Below are positions 9,785 through 17,271 of a DNA stretch of 64,000 bases, piece by piece. The DNA lies in assembly GCA_963770505.1 (NCBI GenBank), contig CAVYPR010000006.1:1-64000 (forward strand), read 5' to 3'. How positions within the stretch are numbered: the first letter of the stretch is position 1; each line of letters begins with the position of its first letter. This DNA comes from CAVYPR01 sp963770505 (GTDB lineage: Bacteria > Actinomycetota > Acidimicrobiia > Acidimicrobiales > RAAP-2). The notes beneath the pieces were generated by a model. The model was not told where the DNA came from. It searched no databases and saw only the letters and a list, made by a program, of their open reading frames with translations. The position numbers and the translations under genes were made by a program.

Positions 9785-11235
9785 GACGGTGCCTGCCGAT
9801 CACGGCCGAAGATGACCCTGGGCAGTTCGGCCACTCGGTCGCCATCGTCGGACAACCACCCGATCTCCTCAGTACGACCCTCTTCGAAGAACACGGTCAG
9901 CCCGGGCTCGGCGAGCGACAGGTAACCGATCAACTCGGCCAGGCCTTGTTCTAAAGGTTGACCTTCCACGACCTCGCTCAATCCGACATTGTTCCGACCG
10001 CCGAGCGTTGACCGCACCCGGCGGGCCAGCTCGTCCCGGTCCACCGACTGCTGATCGAGCAGGGAGGAGGTGTCGAGACCGTCCTCCCCTCGTTCCATCG
10101 ATGCCGGCTCCAGGACAGTGGGACGGGCCGGCCGGAACAGCGGACGCTCCATGGGAAGCACCACAGTGACGGCGCTGGCTGCCAATTCGGTCGTGATCGG
10201 TGGGGCGGCGATGTCCCGTATACGCAGAGCCTTGGACTCGATACCGCGTAGCAGCTCCACGATGCGTTTATTCTCGAGCCACACCTTGTCGTCGAGGAAG
10301 CGCCGCAACTGGTCGGAGAGAAGGCGCACGGTCGACTGGGTCCGCTCGGCGGCATCCAACCAGTCGAAGTGCACCCGCATGAGGCGCTCGTCGGTCTCAG
10401 TCACATCGACGATCTCCCGCAGGCGTGCGAGCAGCTCGCTCAGCTCCCGCTGACGCTGATGAGACAGGAGGAAGTCGTGAAAGGCTTGGAAGCTCCGGCC
10501 TTGGTCGGAGTCGGCAATATTCGAGCGCTGGCCAACTACGTCGTCGAGCAGCGCACCTTTGGAACCCGACCAGGCAGCGATCTGTTCGCGCAGGTCTCGG
10601 TCCAGGCGACGAAAGTTGTCCTCAACCTCGCGAAAGTCGGCCAGCAACTCCCGGGCCGTCCGAACGAACTGTTGGAATCGGTCCCGCTGGCTTACGGAGT
10701 CCAAGGTGGTGAATTCGCCCCGTTCCGTCTTGGCGATCTCGTTGTCGAGTTCGGCCCGGCGGCGACGAAGATCCGCCAGCCGGCGCTCCGGATCCTCGTC
10801 GGCCCCGAAGACCATTTGGCGCAGCAGCTCGAAGACCGTGTTGAGCCGGGACTCGGTACCCACAAACTCCCGAGTCCGCAGGTCGCCAACCCATAGGAGG
10901 GCCTTCTCAACTGCCGGGGTGAGGTCGTAGTGAGGCTCGTCTGAAGATCCCTGGGGATAGAACTTCCGCAGCCAGCCCCGTTCGGGGGCGGCCCAGTCGT
11001 CGAGGTAGGCGGCGGCCGCCTTCGGGTAGGTGCCCTCACCCAGGCGCTGGTTGAGTGCGTACAGCTCCTCGTCGAGCTCCCGGGACAGCTCGGATGCCGG
11101 CATTTGCCCAGCGTTTCGGTCGACGAAGACACGCCCAAGAAAGTTGAGGATCAGCGGGGAGCTATCTGCCCTAAGCAGGATCCAAGCCGGATGCCGGCTC
11201 CGCAGTTCGGCCACATCGTCGTACGCGAGCGTCAT
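9781..11235 (-). CDS. jetA: JetA, Wadjet kleisin (DUF3375, MukF-like)
   Basis: 484 residues from the ATG at 11235. The frame is open to 11712, but the upstream codons overlap the divergent gene and its promoter, while MTLAYDDVAELRSRHPAWILLRA is the usual DUF3375 opening (short helix, then RHPAWxLLRAD and LILNFLGRVFVD). A GAGG ribosome-binding site precedes this ATG. Helical, heptad-rich middle (RLADLRRRRAELDNEIAKTE, FREVEDNFRRLDRDL) and a C-terminal winged-helix-like region (LAELIGYLSLAEPG) agree with the kleisin role linking the two JetC heads. First gene of the operon; its promoter lies in 11236-11464, shared with the divergent regulator gene. Confidence 0.9.
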   Translation of the reverse strand: MTLAYDDVAELRSRHPAWILLRADSSPLILNFLGRVFVDRNAGQMPASELSRELDEELYALNQRLGEGTYPKAAAAYLDDWAAPERGWLRKFYPQGSSDEPHYDLTPAVEKALLWVGDLRTREFVGTESRLNTVFELLRQMVFGADEDPERRLADLRRRRAELDNEIAKTERGEFTTLDSVSQRDRFQQFVRTARELLADFREVEDNFRRLDRDLREQIAAWSGSKGALLDDVVGQRSNIADSDQGRSFQAFHDFLLSHQRQRELSELLARLREIVDVTETDERLMRVHFDWLDAAERTQSTVRLLSDQLRRFLDDKVWLENKRIVELLRGIESKALRIRDIAAPPITTELAASAVTVVLPMERPLFRPARPTVLEPASMERGEDGLDTSSLLDQQSVDRDELARRVRSTLGGRNNVGLSEVVEGQPLEQGLAELIGYLSLAEPGLTVFFEEGRTEEIGWLSDDGDRVAELPRVIFGRDRQAPS

Positions 11236-11388
11236 GACGTCCTCGGCAATTCGGTTCGGATGGCCACAGACACACGGAGATCGTATGGGTTCGATGTGAC
11301 GGGTGGCGTTCCCAATTTCTTCGTGTTGAGTGCGCCCATTTGCAACGCGCGGCCGAAGAACCTCCTGTTCCGACGTTCGTCTATCCTT

Positions 11389-11444
11389 CTGTTTGGAATA
11401 ATCTTCTGTTTGTGGTATCGCCAAACAGATAAGATACCCAAACA
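11389..11444. promoter_or_regulatory. Nested inverted repeats in the jetA / regulator divergent promoter
   Basis: CTGTTTGG (11389-11396) and CTGTTTGTGG (11406-11415) are mirrored by CCAAACAG (11421-11428) and CCAAACA (11438-11444). The inner pair can form a hairpin with a five-base loop (TATCG). Extended arms are also similar (TATCcTTCTGTTTGG against the complement of CCAAACAGATAAGATA). The block lies 20 bp before the start of the gene at 11465 and 154 bp before jetA, where a regulator could control both directions. It is also much richer in A+T than its surroundings. Confidence 0.65.
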
Positions 11445-11464
11445 ACACTGGTATACTGCCACAT

Positions 11465-12565
11465 ATGCCTACCTCTGAGGTACCAAACAGCGAAGAGGAC
11501 CTGCTGAACAGGGCTATCGCCACTTTCGAGGCCGCTATGCCCGAGGGATGGAAATTGGTCCGCCAGCAGATCAACTCGCCCACCGGGCGCGACGACGGGC
11601 TCTCCCTCCAGGCCCTGGGTCCGTCCTTCACCACGTTCCTCCCCGAAATCCGGCTGACCTCCTCGCCGAGAGACATACAACGACTGACGGCCGATGCCCT
11701 CTCCCGGCGCATCCGCGCCTACACGTCGGTCAACCTGTTGTTCGTCGCCCCGTGGATCTCCCCACGGAGCCGTGAGCTTCTCGCTGAAGCCGGGTGGAGC
11801 TACCTCGACCTGACCGGCAACATCCGCATCTCCGTACCAAATGCCGCCGTCTACATCCTGACTAACGGCGCCCAAAGTGATCCCGCGCCCCGACGCCGAG
11901 GATCCATCCAGCTGCGGGGCGCCCGCAGCGCACGCCTCATTCGGTTTCTCTGCGACGTCCGCCCCCCCTACGGCGTTCGCGACCTCGCTGGAGCGAGTGG
12001 CCTCAACGTGGGCTGGGTCTCCCAACTGCTAGGCGCCCTGGACGCCCAAGCCCTCATCGACCGCAACCGCCAGGGCGAGGTGACCGACACCGACCCTGTG
12101 GCGCTCATCAATCGGTGGGCCAACAGCTACGACGTTCTGAAGACCAACAAAGCGCGCTCCTACATCGCCCCCAACGGAGCGAAGCGTGCGTTGGATGCGC
12201 TTACTGAGAAAGTGGACGTCCCCCGCTGGTCACTCACCGGATCCTTTGCGGCAGTCGCCCTCGCCCCGGTCGCCGCTCCCTCCCTGCTCCTCGTCTACAC
12301 CAGCGAGGTCGACCAAATGGCGCAGGCGCTTGGCCTCCTCCCTGCGGACCAAGCAGCCGACGTCGCCCTCCTACGACCCTACGACGAAGCGGTGTGGCAG
12401 CGTCCCCTCGTCGGCGCCCCTGTGCCCACGGTGGGACCCTCTCAACTGGCTGTCGACTGTCTCACCGGCACGGGAAGGATGCCGGCCGAAGGTGAGGCCG
12501 TGCTGGGATGGATGCGAGAGAATGAGAACAGATGGCGAGCACCCTCATTGGCTGGCTTGGAATGA
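11465..12565 (+). CDS. AbiEi-like winged-helix regulator/antitoxin diverging from Wadjet
   Basis: 366 residues. An N-terminal domain (~1-130) contains EIRLTSSPRDIQRLTADALSRRI and LAEAGWSYLDLTGNIRI. A central winged helix (~155-200) reads SARLIRFLCDVRPPYGVRDLAGA then LNVGWVSQLLGALDAQALI. The C-terminal domain has WSLTGSFAAVALAPVAAPSLLLVY and GPSQLAVDCLTGTGR. This layout resembles AbiEi-family antitoxins, which repress their own promoter and accompany a nucleotidyltransferase toxin; the next gene is such a protein. The ATG at 11465 directly follows the inverted repeats. The assignment to AbiEi is by pattern, not alignment. Confidence 0.65.
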   Translation: MPTSEVPNSEEDLLNRAIATFEAAMPEGWKLVRQQINSPTGRDDGLSLQALGPSFTTFLPEIRLTSSPRDIQRLTADALSRRIRAYTSVNLLFVAPWISPRSRELLAEAGWSYLDLTGNIRISVPNAAVYILTNGAQSDPAPRRRGSIQLRGARSARLIRFLCDVRPPYGVRDLAGASGLNVGWVSQLLGALDAQALIDRNRQGEVTDTDPVALINRWANSYDVLKTNKARSYIAPNGAKRALDALTEKVDVPRWSLTGSFAAVALAPVAAPSLLLVYTSEVDQMAQALGLLPADQAADVALLRPYDEAVWQRPLVGAPVPTVGPSQLAVDCLTGTGRMPAEGEAVLGWMRENENRWRAPSLAGLE

Positions 12566-13416
12566 CCGACTCGCACCTCGACCCTGAGTACGTGGCCGCC
12601 CGGCGCGTCCTGCTCGACGCTTTGCTCGCGCTCCAGCCACACGGATCCGCGGTCATCGTCGCCGGAGCCCAAGCTGTCTACATGCGTACCGGGTCCTCTG
12701 CCCTCTCGGTAGCGCCATTCACCACTGACGGCGACCTTGCCATCGACGCGCTCCACCTGGGTGCCGACCCCATACTCGGCGAAGCGATGGTCTCGGCTGG
12801 ATTCGCCCTTCATCTCGTGAGCGGCCACGTTGAGCCCGGCGTCTGGGAACGATCGACGATTGTGGCAGACCGGCCGTATCTCATTCCGGTCGACCTGATC
12901 ATTCCCGATGCCATCGCCGACCAACGAGGCCGTCGAGGTGCCCGCCTCGGCGTCCACGGGAACCAGGCCGCCCGTCGAGCCGTCGGGCTCGAAGCGGCGC
13001 TCGTCGACCATAACCCCATCCTCATCGAGGCACTGGACTCCACCGACGACGACCGCCATATCACCGCCGAAGTTGCCGGTGTAGCTGCACTCCTAATCGC
13101 CAAGGCCCACAAGCTCCACGACCGCATCGCAACGGGCCGTCCAGCTCGCGTCGTCGACAAGGATGCTTCCGACGTCTTCCGGCTCATGCAGACTGCCGAT
13201 CCCGTCCAGGTTGCCTCTACCCTCCATACACTCACGACAAGCTCGATCGCCGGTACGAGCACCGAATCTGGCCTGCGCTACTTGGTCGAACTATTCCAGC
13301 GGCCAGCGAGCATCGGGATCACGATGGCGGCCTCTGCCCTGCGCCTCGGCGTACCACAAGACCGCATCGCGACCGTCTGTAACGGCTTCGTGACCGCCAT
13401 GCTGGGATCGTCATGA
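12562..13416 (+). CDS. Nucleotidyltransferase-fold protein (AbiEii/MNT-like), toxin candidate
   Basis: 284 residues when started at the ATG at 12562, which overlaps the upstream stop (ATGA). The open frame reaches back to 12532. Near the N-terminus VIVAGAQAVYMRTG followed by FTTDGDLAIDAL matches the nucleotidyltransferase signature (hG[GA]xA, then T-x-D-x-D). The middle (VPVDLIIPDAI-like PVDLIIPD) may supply a further acidic residue, and AGVAALLIAKAHKLHDR resembles the helix after the core in AbiEii proteins that holds a conserved Lys. Known AbiEii-type enzymes transfer nucleotides to tRNA or protein and block growth. Tight coupling with the preceding regulator suggests a toxin-antitoxin pair beside Wadjet. 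Confidence 0.62.
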   Translation: MTDSHLDPEYVAARRVLLDALLALQPHGSAVIVAGAQAVYMRTGSSALSVAPFTTDGDLAIDALHLGADPILGEAMVSAGFALHLVSGHVEPGVWERSTIVADRPYLIPVDLIIPDAIADQRGRRGARLGVHGNQAARRAVGLEAALVDHNPILIEALDSTDDDRHITAEVAGVAALLIAKAHKLHDRIATGRPARVVDKDASDVFRLMQTADPVQVASTLHTLTTSSIAGTSTESGLRYLVELFQRPASIGITMAASALRLGVPQDRIATVCNGFVTAMLGSS

Positions 13417-13459
13417 GGACCAATCGCAGCTGACATTGGAGGTCGATATTCCCTCAGAA

Positions 13460-13483
13460 ATGTAAGCAACGATGTAAGCAACG
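13460..13483. repeat. Tandem 12-bp duplication
   Basis: ATGTAAGCAACG is repeated exactly head to tail at 13460-13471 and 13472-13483. Related strings occur further on (CGACGTAAGCAA near 13689, CGATGTGAGCGACGAGGA near 13913). It lies between the defence genes and the tRNA-like fragment. Confidence 0.6.
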
Positions 13484-13570
13484 GTGGTACATCTTCACGG
13501 ACGGCGACGCACCCCGATATACAGACCTTCCAGGTCAGCGGACTAAAACGGACCCCGATGAACGCCCGGC

Positions 13571-13621
13571 CCTTGGCTGGCAGTCAAGAGGTTCGTGGGT
13601 TCGAGTCCCATCGCCTCCACC
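13571..13621 (+). tRNA. 3'-half tRNA fragment, possible attachment-site remnant
   Basis: Only the 3' part of a tRNA can be folded. The anticodon stem is CTTGG/TCAAG (13572-13576 and 13584-13588) around a seven-base loop CTGGCAG that has U33 in place and would read GGC. Then come a short variable segment, a T arm GTGGG-TTCGAGT-CCCAT (13595-13611) and a 3' acceptor strand CGCCTCC plus ACC (13612-13621). No matching 5' acceptor strand or D arm lies upstream. Such fragments are commonly left where an integrase has used a tRNA 3' end. A tmRNA 3' end is a less likely alternative. Confidence 0.55.
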
Positions 13622-14103
13622 CGAAGTCCCAGGTCAGATGGCATTTTTCCGGGGTCTTTTCGTTTCCCCGAAGCCAAGCATGAGGAGCGACGTAAGCAAA
13701 GCCGACGAGCGCCCACCAACTCCGGAGACCCTTGGCGACCAACGAAGAGCGGGGACTGGACCGGCTGCCGGAACAATTCCGTATCGTGAGAAGTCTCGAA
13801 GGAGGGGCGAGCGAGCGGTCAACCGGCCGCCGCACTTACCCGACTGATCAAGTTCGATAGACGGGACTGGCAACGCCATCTCATTGCCACCAAGGGACGC
13901 GGGGCGAGCAACGATGTGAGCGACGAGGATCCGACGAGTGGCAATCCTTCACCGGGTGTACCCAGTTGTGCTCGGGTGTCCTCGGCCACTTCAGGGCTCT
14001 TCCGCAACCGTCAGCACCGCTCGAACAAGCTCGATCTCCTGGATCACGTCACCGCTTCCCACCCTCGAGAGCGGCGCGGTGACGGGCCGATAAATGCGGT
14101 TAC

Positions 14104-14664
14104 TTAACCTTCCTTGGCCTTGCGGACATCAAGGCTTGCCAGTAGCAGGGCGATGCCGTAGACGATCATCCCGATTCCGACGATCACACAAATGATCGAG
14201 AGCGACAGGCTCGGGTAGACCAAGCAGAGGATTCCAACGATCGTCGCGATGAGGCCCAGTATTACGGTCGGCCAGCTGACGCCGCCTTCGTCGGCGCTGA
14301 AGCCGTGAAACAGCTCGGTGACGCCTCCGATCGTCCAGAAGATGCCAACGATGAACCCGAGGACAGCGACCGTCGTGGTGGTGTGGTGCAGCAAGATGAG
14401 CGCGATAACGATCGACAGCAGTCCCACAACGACGAAGCCCGTTCGCTCGCCCGTTGCACCGATCGCCTGTATGAGTCGGACGACACCGAGTATCAACAAC
14501 CAGATTCCAATGATCACGGCGATGGTGTGAACCGACTTGCCAGGCTTGAAGGTCAAGACGATACCGAAGCCGATCGTGATCACTCCGAAGAGAGCTAGCA
14601 ACCACCACTTCCGCCCAATAGCCCTGACGCTTTCCACCGAATCAGTGGTACTCATGCTGGACAT
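14104..14664 (-). CDS. HdeD-like membrane protein (DUF308)
   Basis: 186 residues from the ATG at 14664, which has GGAGGAT upstream. The frame is open to 14838, but that part is not protein-like. Six hydrophobic helices come in three hairpins: WWLLALFGVITIGFGIVL, AVIIGIWLLILGVVRL, VVVGLLSIVIALILL, VAVLGFIVGIFWTIGGV, VILGLIATIVGILCL and IICVIVGIGMIVYGIALLLASL. This is the pattern of the HdeD/DUF308 family, named after an acid-resistance membrane protein of enteric bacteria; the molecular function is not known. It stands alone. Confidence 0.85.
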   Translation of the reverse strand: MSSMSTTDSVESVRAIGRKWWLLALFGVITIGFGIVLTFKPGKSVHTIAVIIGIWLLILGVVRLIQAIGATGERTGFVVVGLLSIVIALILLHHTTTTVAVLGFIVGIFWTIGGVTELFHGFSADEGGVSWPTVILGLIATIVGILCLVYPSLSLSIICVIVGIGMIVYGIALLLASLDVRKAKEG

Positions 14665-15156
14665 GGCGATCCTCCCTCGAACGTCATCGCGTGCGCCACA
14701 AAGAGCGACGCCATGTTCATACGCTACTGCTCTCGGAACCAACGAACACGAATGCCACCAGCGCCAACGCTCGGAATTCCCCTGCGTGTGATCACCCGGG
14801 AGGAAACGGGATATCACGGGCCGCCAGGCGTAGCACACGCGAATGACGGCGCGGCGTTCGCTGAGAGCTTATGCATCCGGTCTGAATCCAACTTGATCAC
14901 CACGCCAATGAACGTGAAGAGCACCCGCCGCCCCTCGGACGCATAGTTGGTGGGATGGGGCAGGTCAACGGGGATGAGGCCGCACTTGCGATGGCTGCCG
15001 TGTGATGCGACCGGTCGGGAAAGTTCGGCGAAGATGACTCTGCACGGGTGATGGGTGATTCCGCGGCGACTGTTGGGGCGGCACGTGGAAGTTGGCGGGG
15101 GATGCCGTTACTGTCGGTCTGACGATCCGCCTGAGCCTGATCGGAGCTTCACACTC
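14665..15156. other. Intergenic region between HdeD-like and potassium channel genes
   Basis: 492 bp separating divergent genes. It must hold both promoters. I see no clear -10/-35 pair, repeat or RNA gene. The frame of the downstream gene is open from 15055, but the family-like start is 15157. Confidence 0.4.
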
Positions 15157-15729
15157 ATGACCACGTTCCACTTAGGCGACGTCGCTCGCCGGGACCTTAT
15201 GAAGACGGCGTTACGCTCAATCGTGTCAGTGGGCCTGTTCTTAGCCCTGTATTCCTTCCTCCCGATTGAGAATCGCCCTCACAGAGAAATGGGGTTGCGT
15301 TTCTTCGCGGGGCTGGCGCTGTTCGTGGCCGTCCTGGCAAACGAACTCCGGGCCATTGCCAAGAACAAGCACCCGATGCAGCGGGCGATCATCGCAATGG
15401 CCACGGTGCTTCCGCTCTTCCTGTTTTGGTTCGCATGGTCCTACCTGACTCTGTCGCGCTCAGACCCGGCCACCTTCGGTTCACCCCTTACGCGGATTGA
15501 TGCCTTTTACTTCGCGGTCACGGTCTTCTCGACGGTGGGGTTCGGTGACATCACCCCGAAGACCGAGCTTGCTCGAGTGTTGGTCACGTTCCAGATGCTG
15601 TTCGATCTCGCCGTCGTCGCCGTCGTCATCCGCATGATCCTGGGAACGGCCACCCGTGTGACCGAACGGAGGAACACCCCCGACGCCGTCGGTGCAAGCA
15701 GTACAGCAATGGACGCCAATAACACTTGA
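15157..15729 (+). CDS. Two-transmembrane potassium channel (Ion_trans_2)
   Basis: 190 residues from the ATG at 15157. Hydrophobic segments at SIVSVGLFLALYSFL, FFAGLALFVAVLANEL and AIIAMATVLPLFLFWFAWSYL precede a pore loop containing the K+ selectivity filter TVGFGD (FSTVGFGDITP), then a last helix LVTFQMLFDLAVVAVVIRMILG. Two pore-flanking helices plus an N-terminal pair match small prokaryotic K+ channels. No C-terminal RCK/TrkA domain is visible (the tail is short and polar), so gating is unknown. It likely acts in membrane potential control. Confidence 0.9.
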   Translation: MTTFHLGDVARRDLMKTALRSIVSVGLFLALYSFLPIENRPHREMGLRFFAGLALFVAVLANELRAIAKNKHPMQRAIIAMATVLPLFLFWFAWSYLTLSRSDPATFGSPLTRIDAFYFAVTVFSTVGFGDITPKTELARVLVTFQMLFDLAVVAVVIRMILGTATRVTERRNTPDAVGASSTAMDANNT

Positions 15730-15743
15730 CGCGGCCGAGCCCG

Positions 15744-17195
15744 TCAGCTTGGAGGCACCAGGGCGCCATTGACCGAGGTCCACCCTGATGGGAGTGAGGT
15801 CGGTGTGCCCCTCAACCCACCGGACATGACACCCGTAAGGTCTGCGCCGGTGAAGTTGGCGCCCTCCAAGTCGGTGTTGACGAGACTGGCACCGTTGAGG
15901 TCGGCGTCGGAGAGGTCGGCACCGGAGAGGTTCGCGCCGCTGAAGTCGGCGTCCGTTGCCGTTGGCGAGATGAAGAACGTGTTCTGGAGGTTGGCGTCGG
16001 AAAGGTTGGCGTGAGTCAGCTCGGCGCCGAGGAAGTCGGCGCCGGACATGTTGGCGTTAACCAGATCGGCAGAGGAGAGGTCTGCGCTGAGAAGGTCGGC
16101 GCCGGAGAGATCGGCGCCGGAGAGGTTGGCGCCGTCCAGATCGATCTTGGAATAGTCCACGCCCGCCAGGTCCTCGCCGGAGAGGTTGGCGCCGGAGAGG
16201 TTGGCGCCGGGCCCCGCCAGGTACCCGTCGACGATGCTGAACTCCAGGGGGAACTGGGCCGGCACCGTCGTGATGCCGCCGGAGATCACGCCCGTCATGC
16301 TGGCACCGGTGAGGTCGGCGTTCGTGAGGTCAGTGCCGGTAAGGGTGTCGTCGGTGAGGTCGGCACCGGCCAGGTCGACGTCTGCCAGGTCCTCCCCGGC
16401 CAGATTGACGCCGGCCAGGTCGACCCCTGGCCCCGCCAGGTACCCGTCGACGACGCGAAATCCGAAGGGGAGCTCTGCCGGCACGGTCGAAATGCTTCCG
16501 GAGGTCACACCCGTCATGGTGGCACCGTTGAGATCGGCCTTCTCGAGGTCCGCCCCTGAGAGATTCGAGTCGTAGAGGTTCGCGTACTTCAGATCAGCAC
16601 CACTGAACATGGCACGGGTGAGCGTGCTGCCGGAAAGATCGACGTCGAGGAGGTCGGCATCCGCCAGGTTTGCTCCCGACAGGTTGGCCCCCTTCAAGTC
16701 AGCTCCCTCGATGTCGACGTGCTGGAGATCCGCACCGCTGAGGCCGGCGCCCGCCAGGTCAGCTCCCGGGTAGAGCAGGTGGCCGTCGACAGGCACGCCG
16801 GGGACGGCTGGCGGACTGGGCGAGGAAGGCTCGCTCCAGCCCGCAGCAACCTGGGCGGCGACCGTGAAGGTGTACGGAGCTCCGTTGGCGAGACCGCGGA
16901 CGGTGCAGGTGGTTGGACCCGTCGTGGTGCAGTGGCGGCTCCCCGGACGAGAGGTCACTCGGTACCGGTCGATTCCCCCGCTGCCGCTCGACGCCGGGGC
17001 CCGCCAGGAGACGGTCGCACTGCGGTCGCCGGCGACTGCCTGCACCGACTTGGGGGAACGCGGGGGGGAAGCGGGTGCCGCTGCAACCGATGACGTACCG
17101 CCCAGCGATGCCACGGCCGCGATCAGGGTCGCCAGGATCACGGAGCCGACCACGTGTCTGTAACGCACGGCGCTGAACCCCCCTGTCTTCCTCAC
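15744..17195 (-). CDS. Secreted fibronectin-III / pentapeptide-repeat protein
   Basis: 483 residues from a GTG at 17195 (open to 17360). There is a signal peptide (VVGSVILATLIAAVASLGG, cleaved near AAAPA), then a fibronectin type III domain (~40-130: PKSVQAVAGDRSATVSWRA, YRVTSRPG, YTFTVAAQ). About 330 residues of A(D/N)LxG pentapeptide repeats follow, forming a right-handed quadrilateral beta helix. The repeats fall into blocks, each opened by a spacer such as VPAELPFGFRVVDGYLAGPG or VPAQFPLEFSIVDGYLAGPG and closed by LPSGWTSVNGALVPPS. Long runs of near-identical codons make the DNA itself repetitive. It is extracellular, with a structural or binding role by inference. It diverges from the GH92 gene. 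Confidence 0.85.
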   Translation of the reverse strand: MRKTGGFSAVRYRHVVGSVILATLIAAVASLGGTSSVAAAPASPPRSPKSVQAVAGDRSATVSWRAPASSGSGGIDRYRVTSRPGSRHCTTTGPTTCTVRGLANGAPYTFTVAAQVAAGWSEPSSPSPPAVPGVPVDGHLLYPGADLAGAGLSGADLQHVDIEGADLKGANLSGANLADADLLDVDLSGSTLTRAMFSGADLKYANLYDSNLSGADLEKADLNGATMTGVTSGSISTVPAELPFGFRVVDGYLAGPGVDLAGVNLAGEDLADVDLAGADLTDDTLTGTDLTNADLTGASMTGVISGGITTVPAQFPLEFSIVDGYLAGPGANLSGANLSGEDLAGVDYSKIDLDGANLSGADLSGADLLSADLSSADLVNANMSGADFLGAELTHANLSDANLQNTFFISPTATDADFSGANLSGADLSDADLNGASLVNTDLEGANFTGADLTGVMSGGLRGTPTSLPSGWTSVNGALVPPS

Positions 17196-17271
17196 GACCC
17201 GCCCGCTGCCCGGCAGGGGGCGCGCATTACAGTACCTTTGCGAGGATTCGTACGCGGGGCGGAGGGGCGAC

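Larger units (their letters stand above)
13417..14103. other. Non-coding stretch after the defence locus
   Basis: Apart from the 12-bp tandem repeat and the tRNA fragment, I see no credible gene. Short open frames on both strands around the tRNA fragment (for example 13543-13776 minus) are translations of tRNA sequence and are not proteins. A GC-rich hairpin followed by T runs near 13645-13675 could be a terminator. Confidence 0.5.

Noticed and set aside
13540..13621. Complete tRNA gene
   Set aside because: No 5' acceptor strand or D arm is present in the upstream 100 bases.
13543..13835. Minus-strand short frames reading GLEPTNLLTASQ and RWDSNPRTS
   Set aside because: These strings are the antisense translation of the tRNA fragment, a well-known false protein.
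15800..16700. CRISPR or tandem-repeat array in the regularly spaced GAGGTTGGCGCC-like units
   Set aside because: The 15-bp periodicity is the coding signature of pentapeptide repeats, with no spacers.
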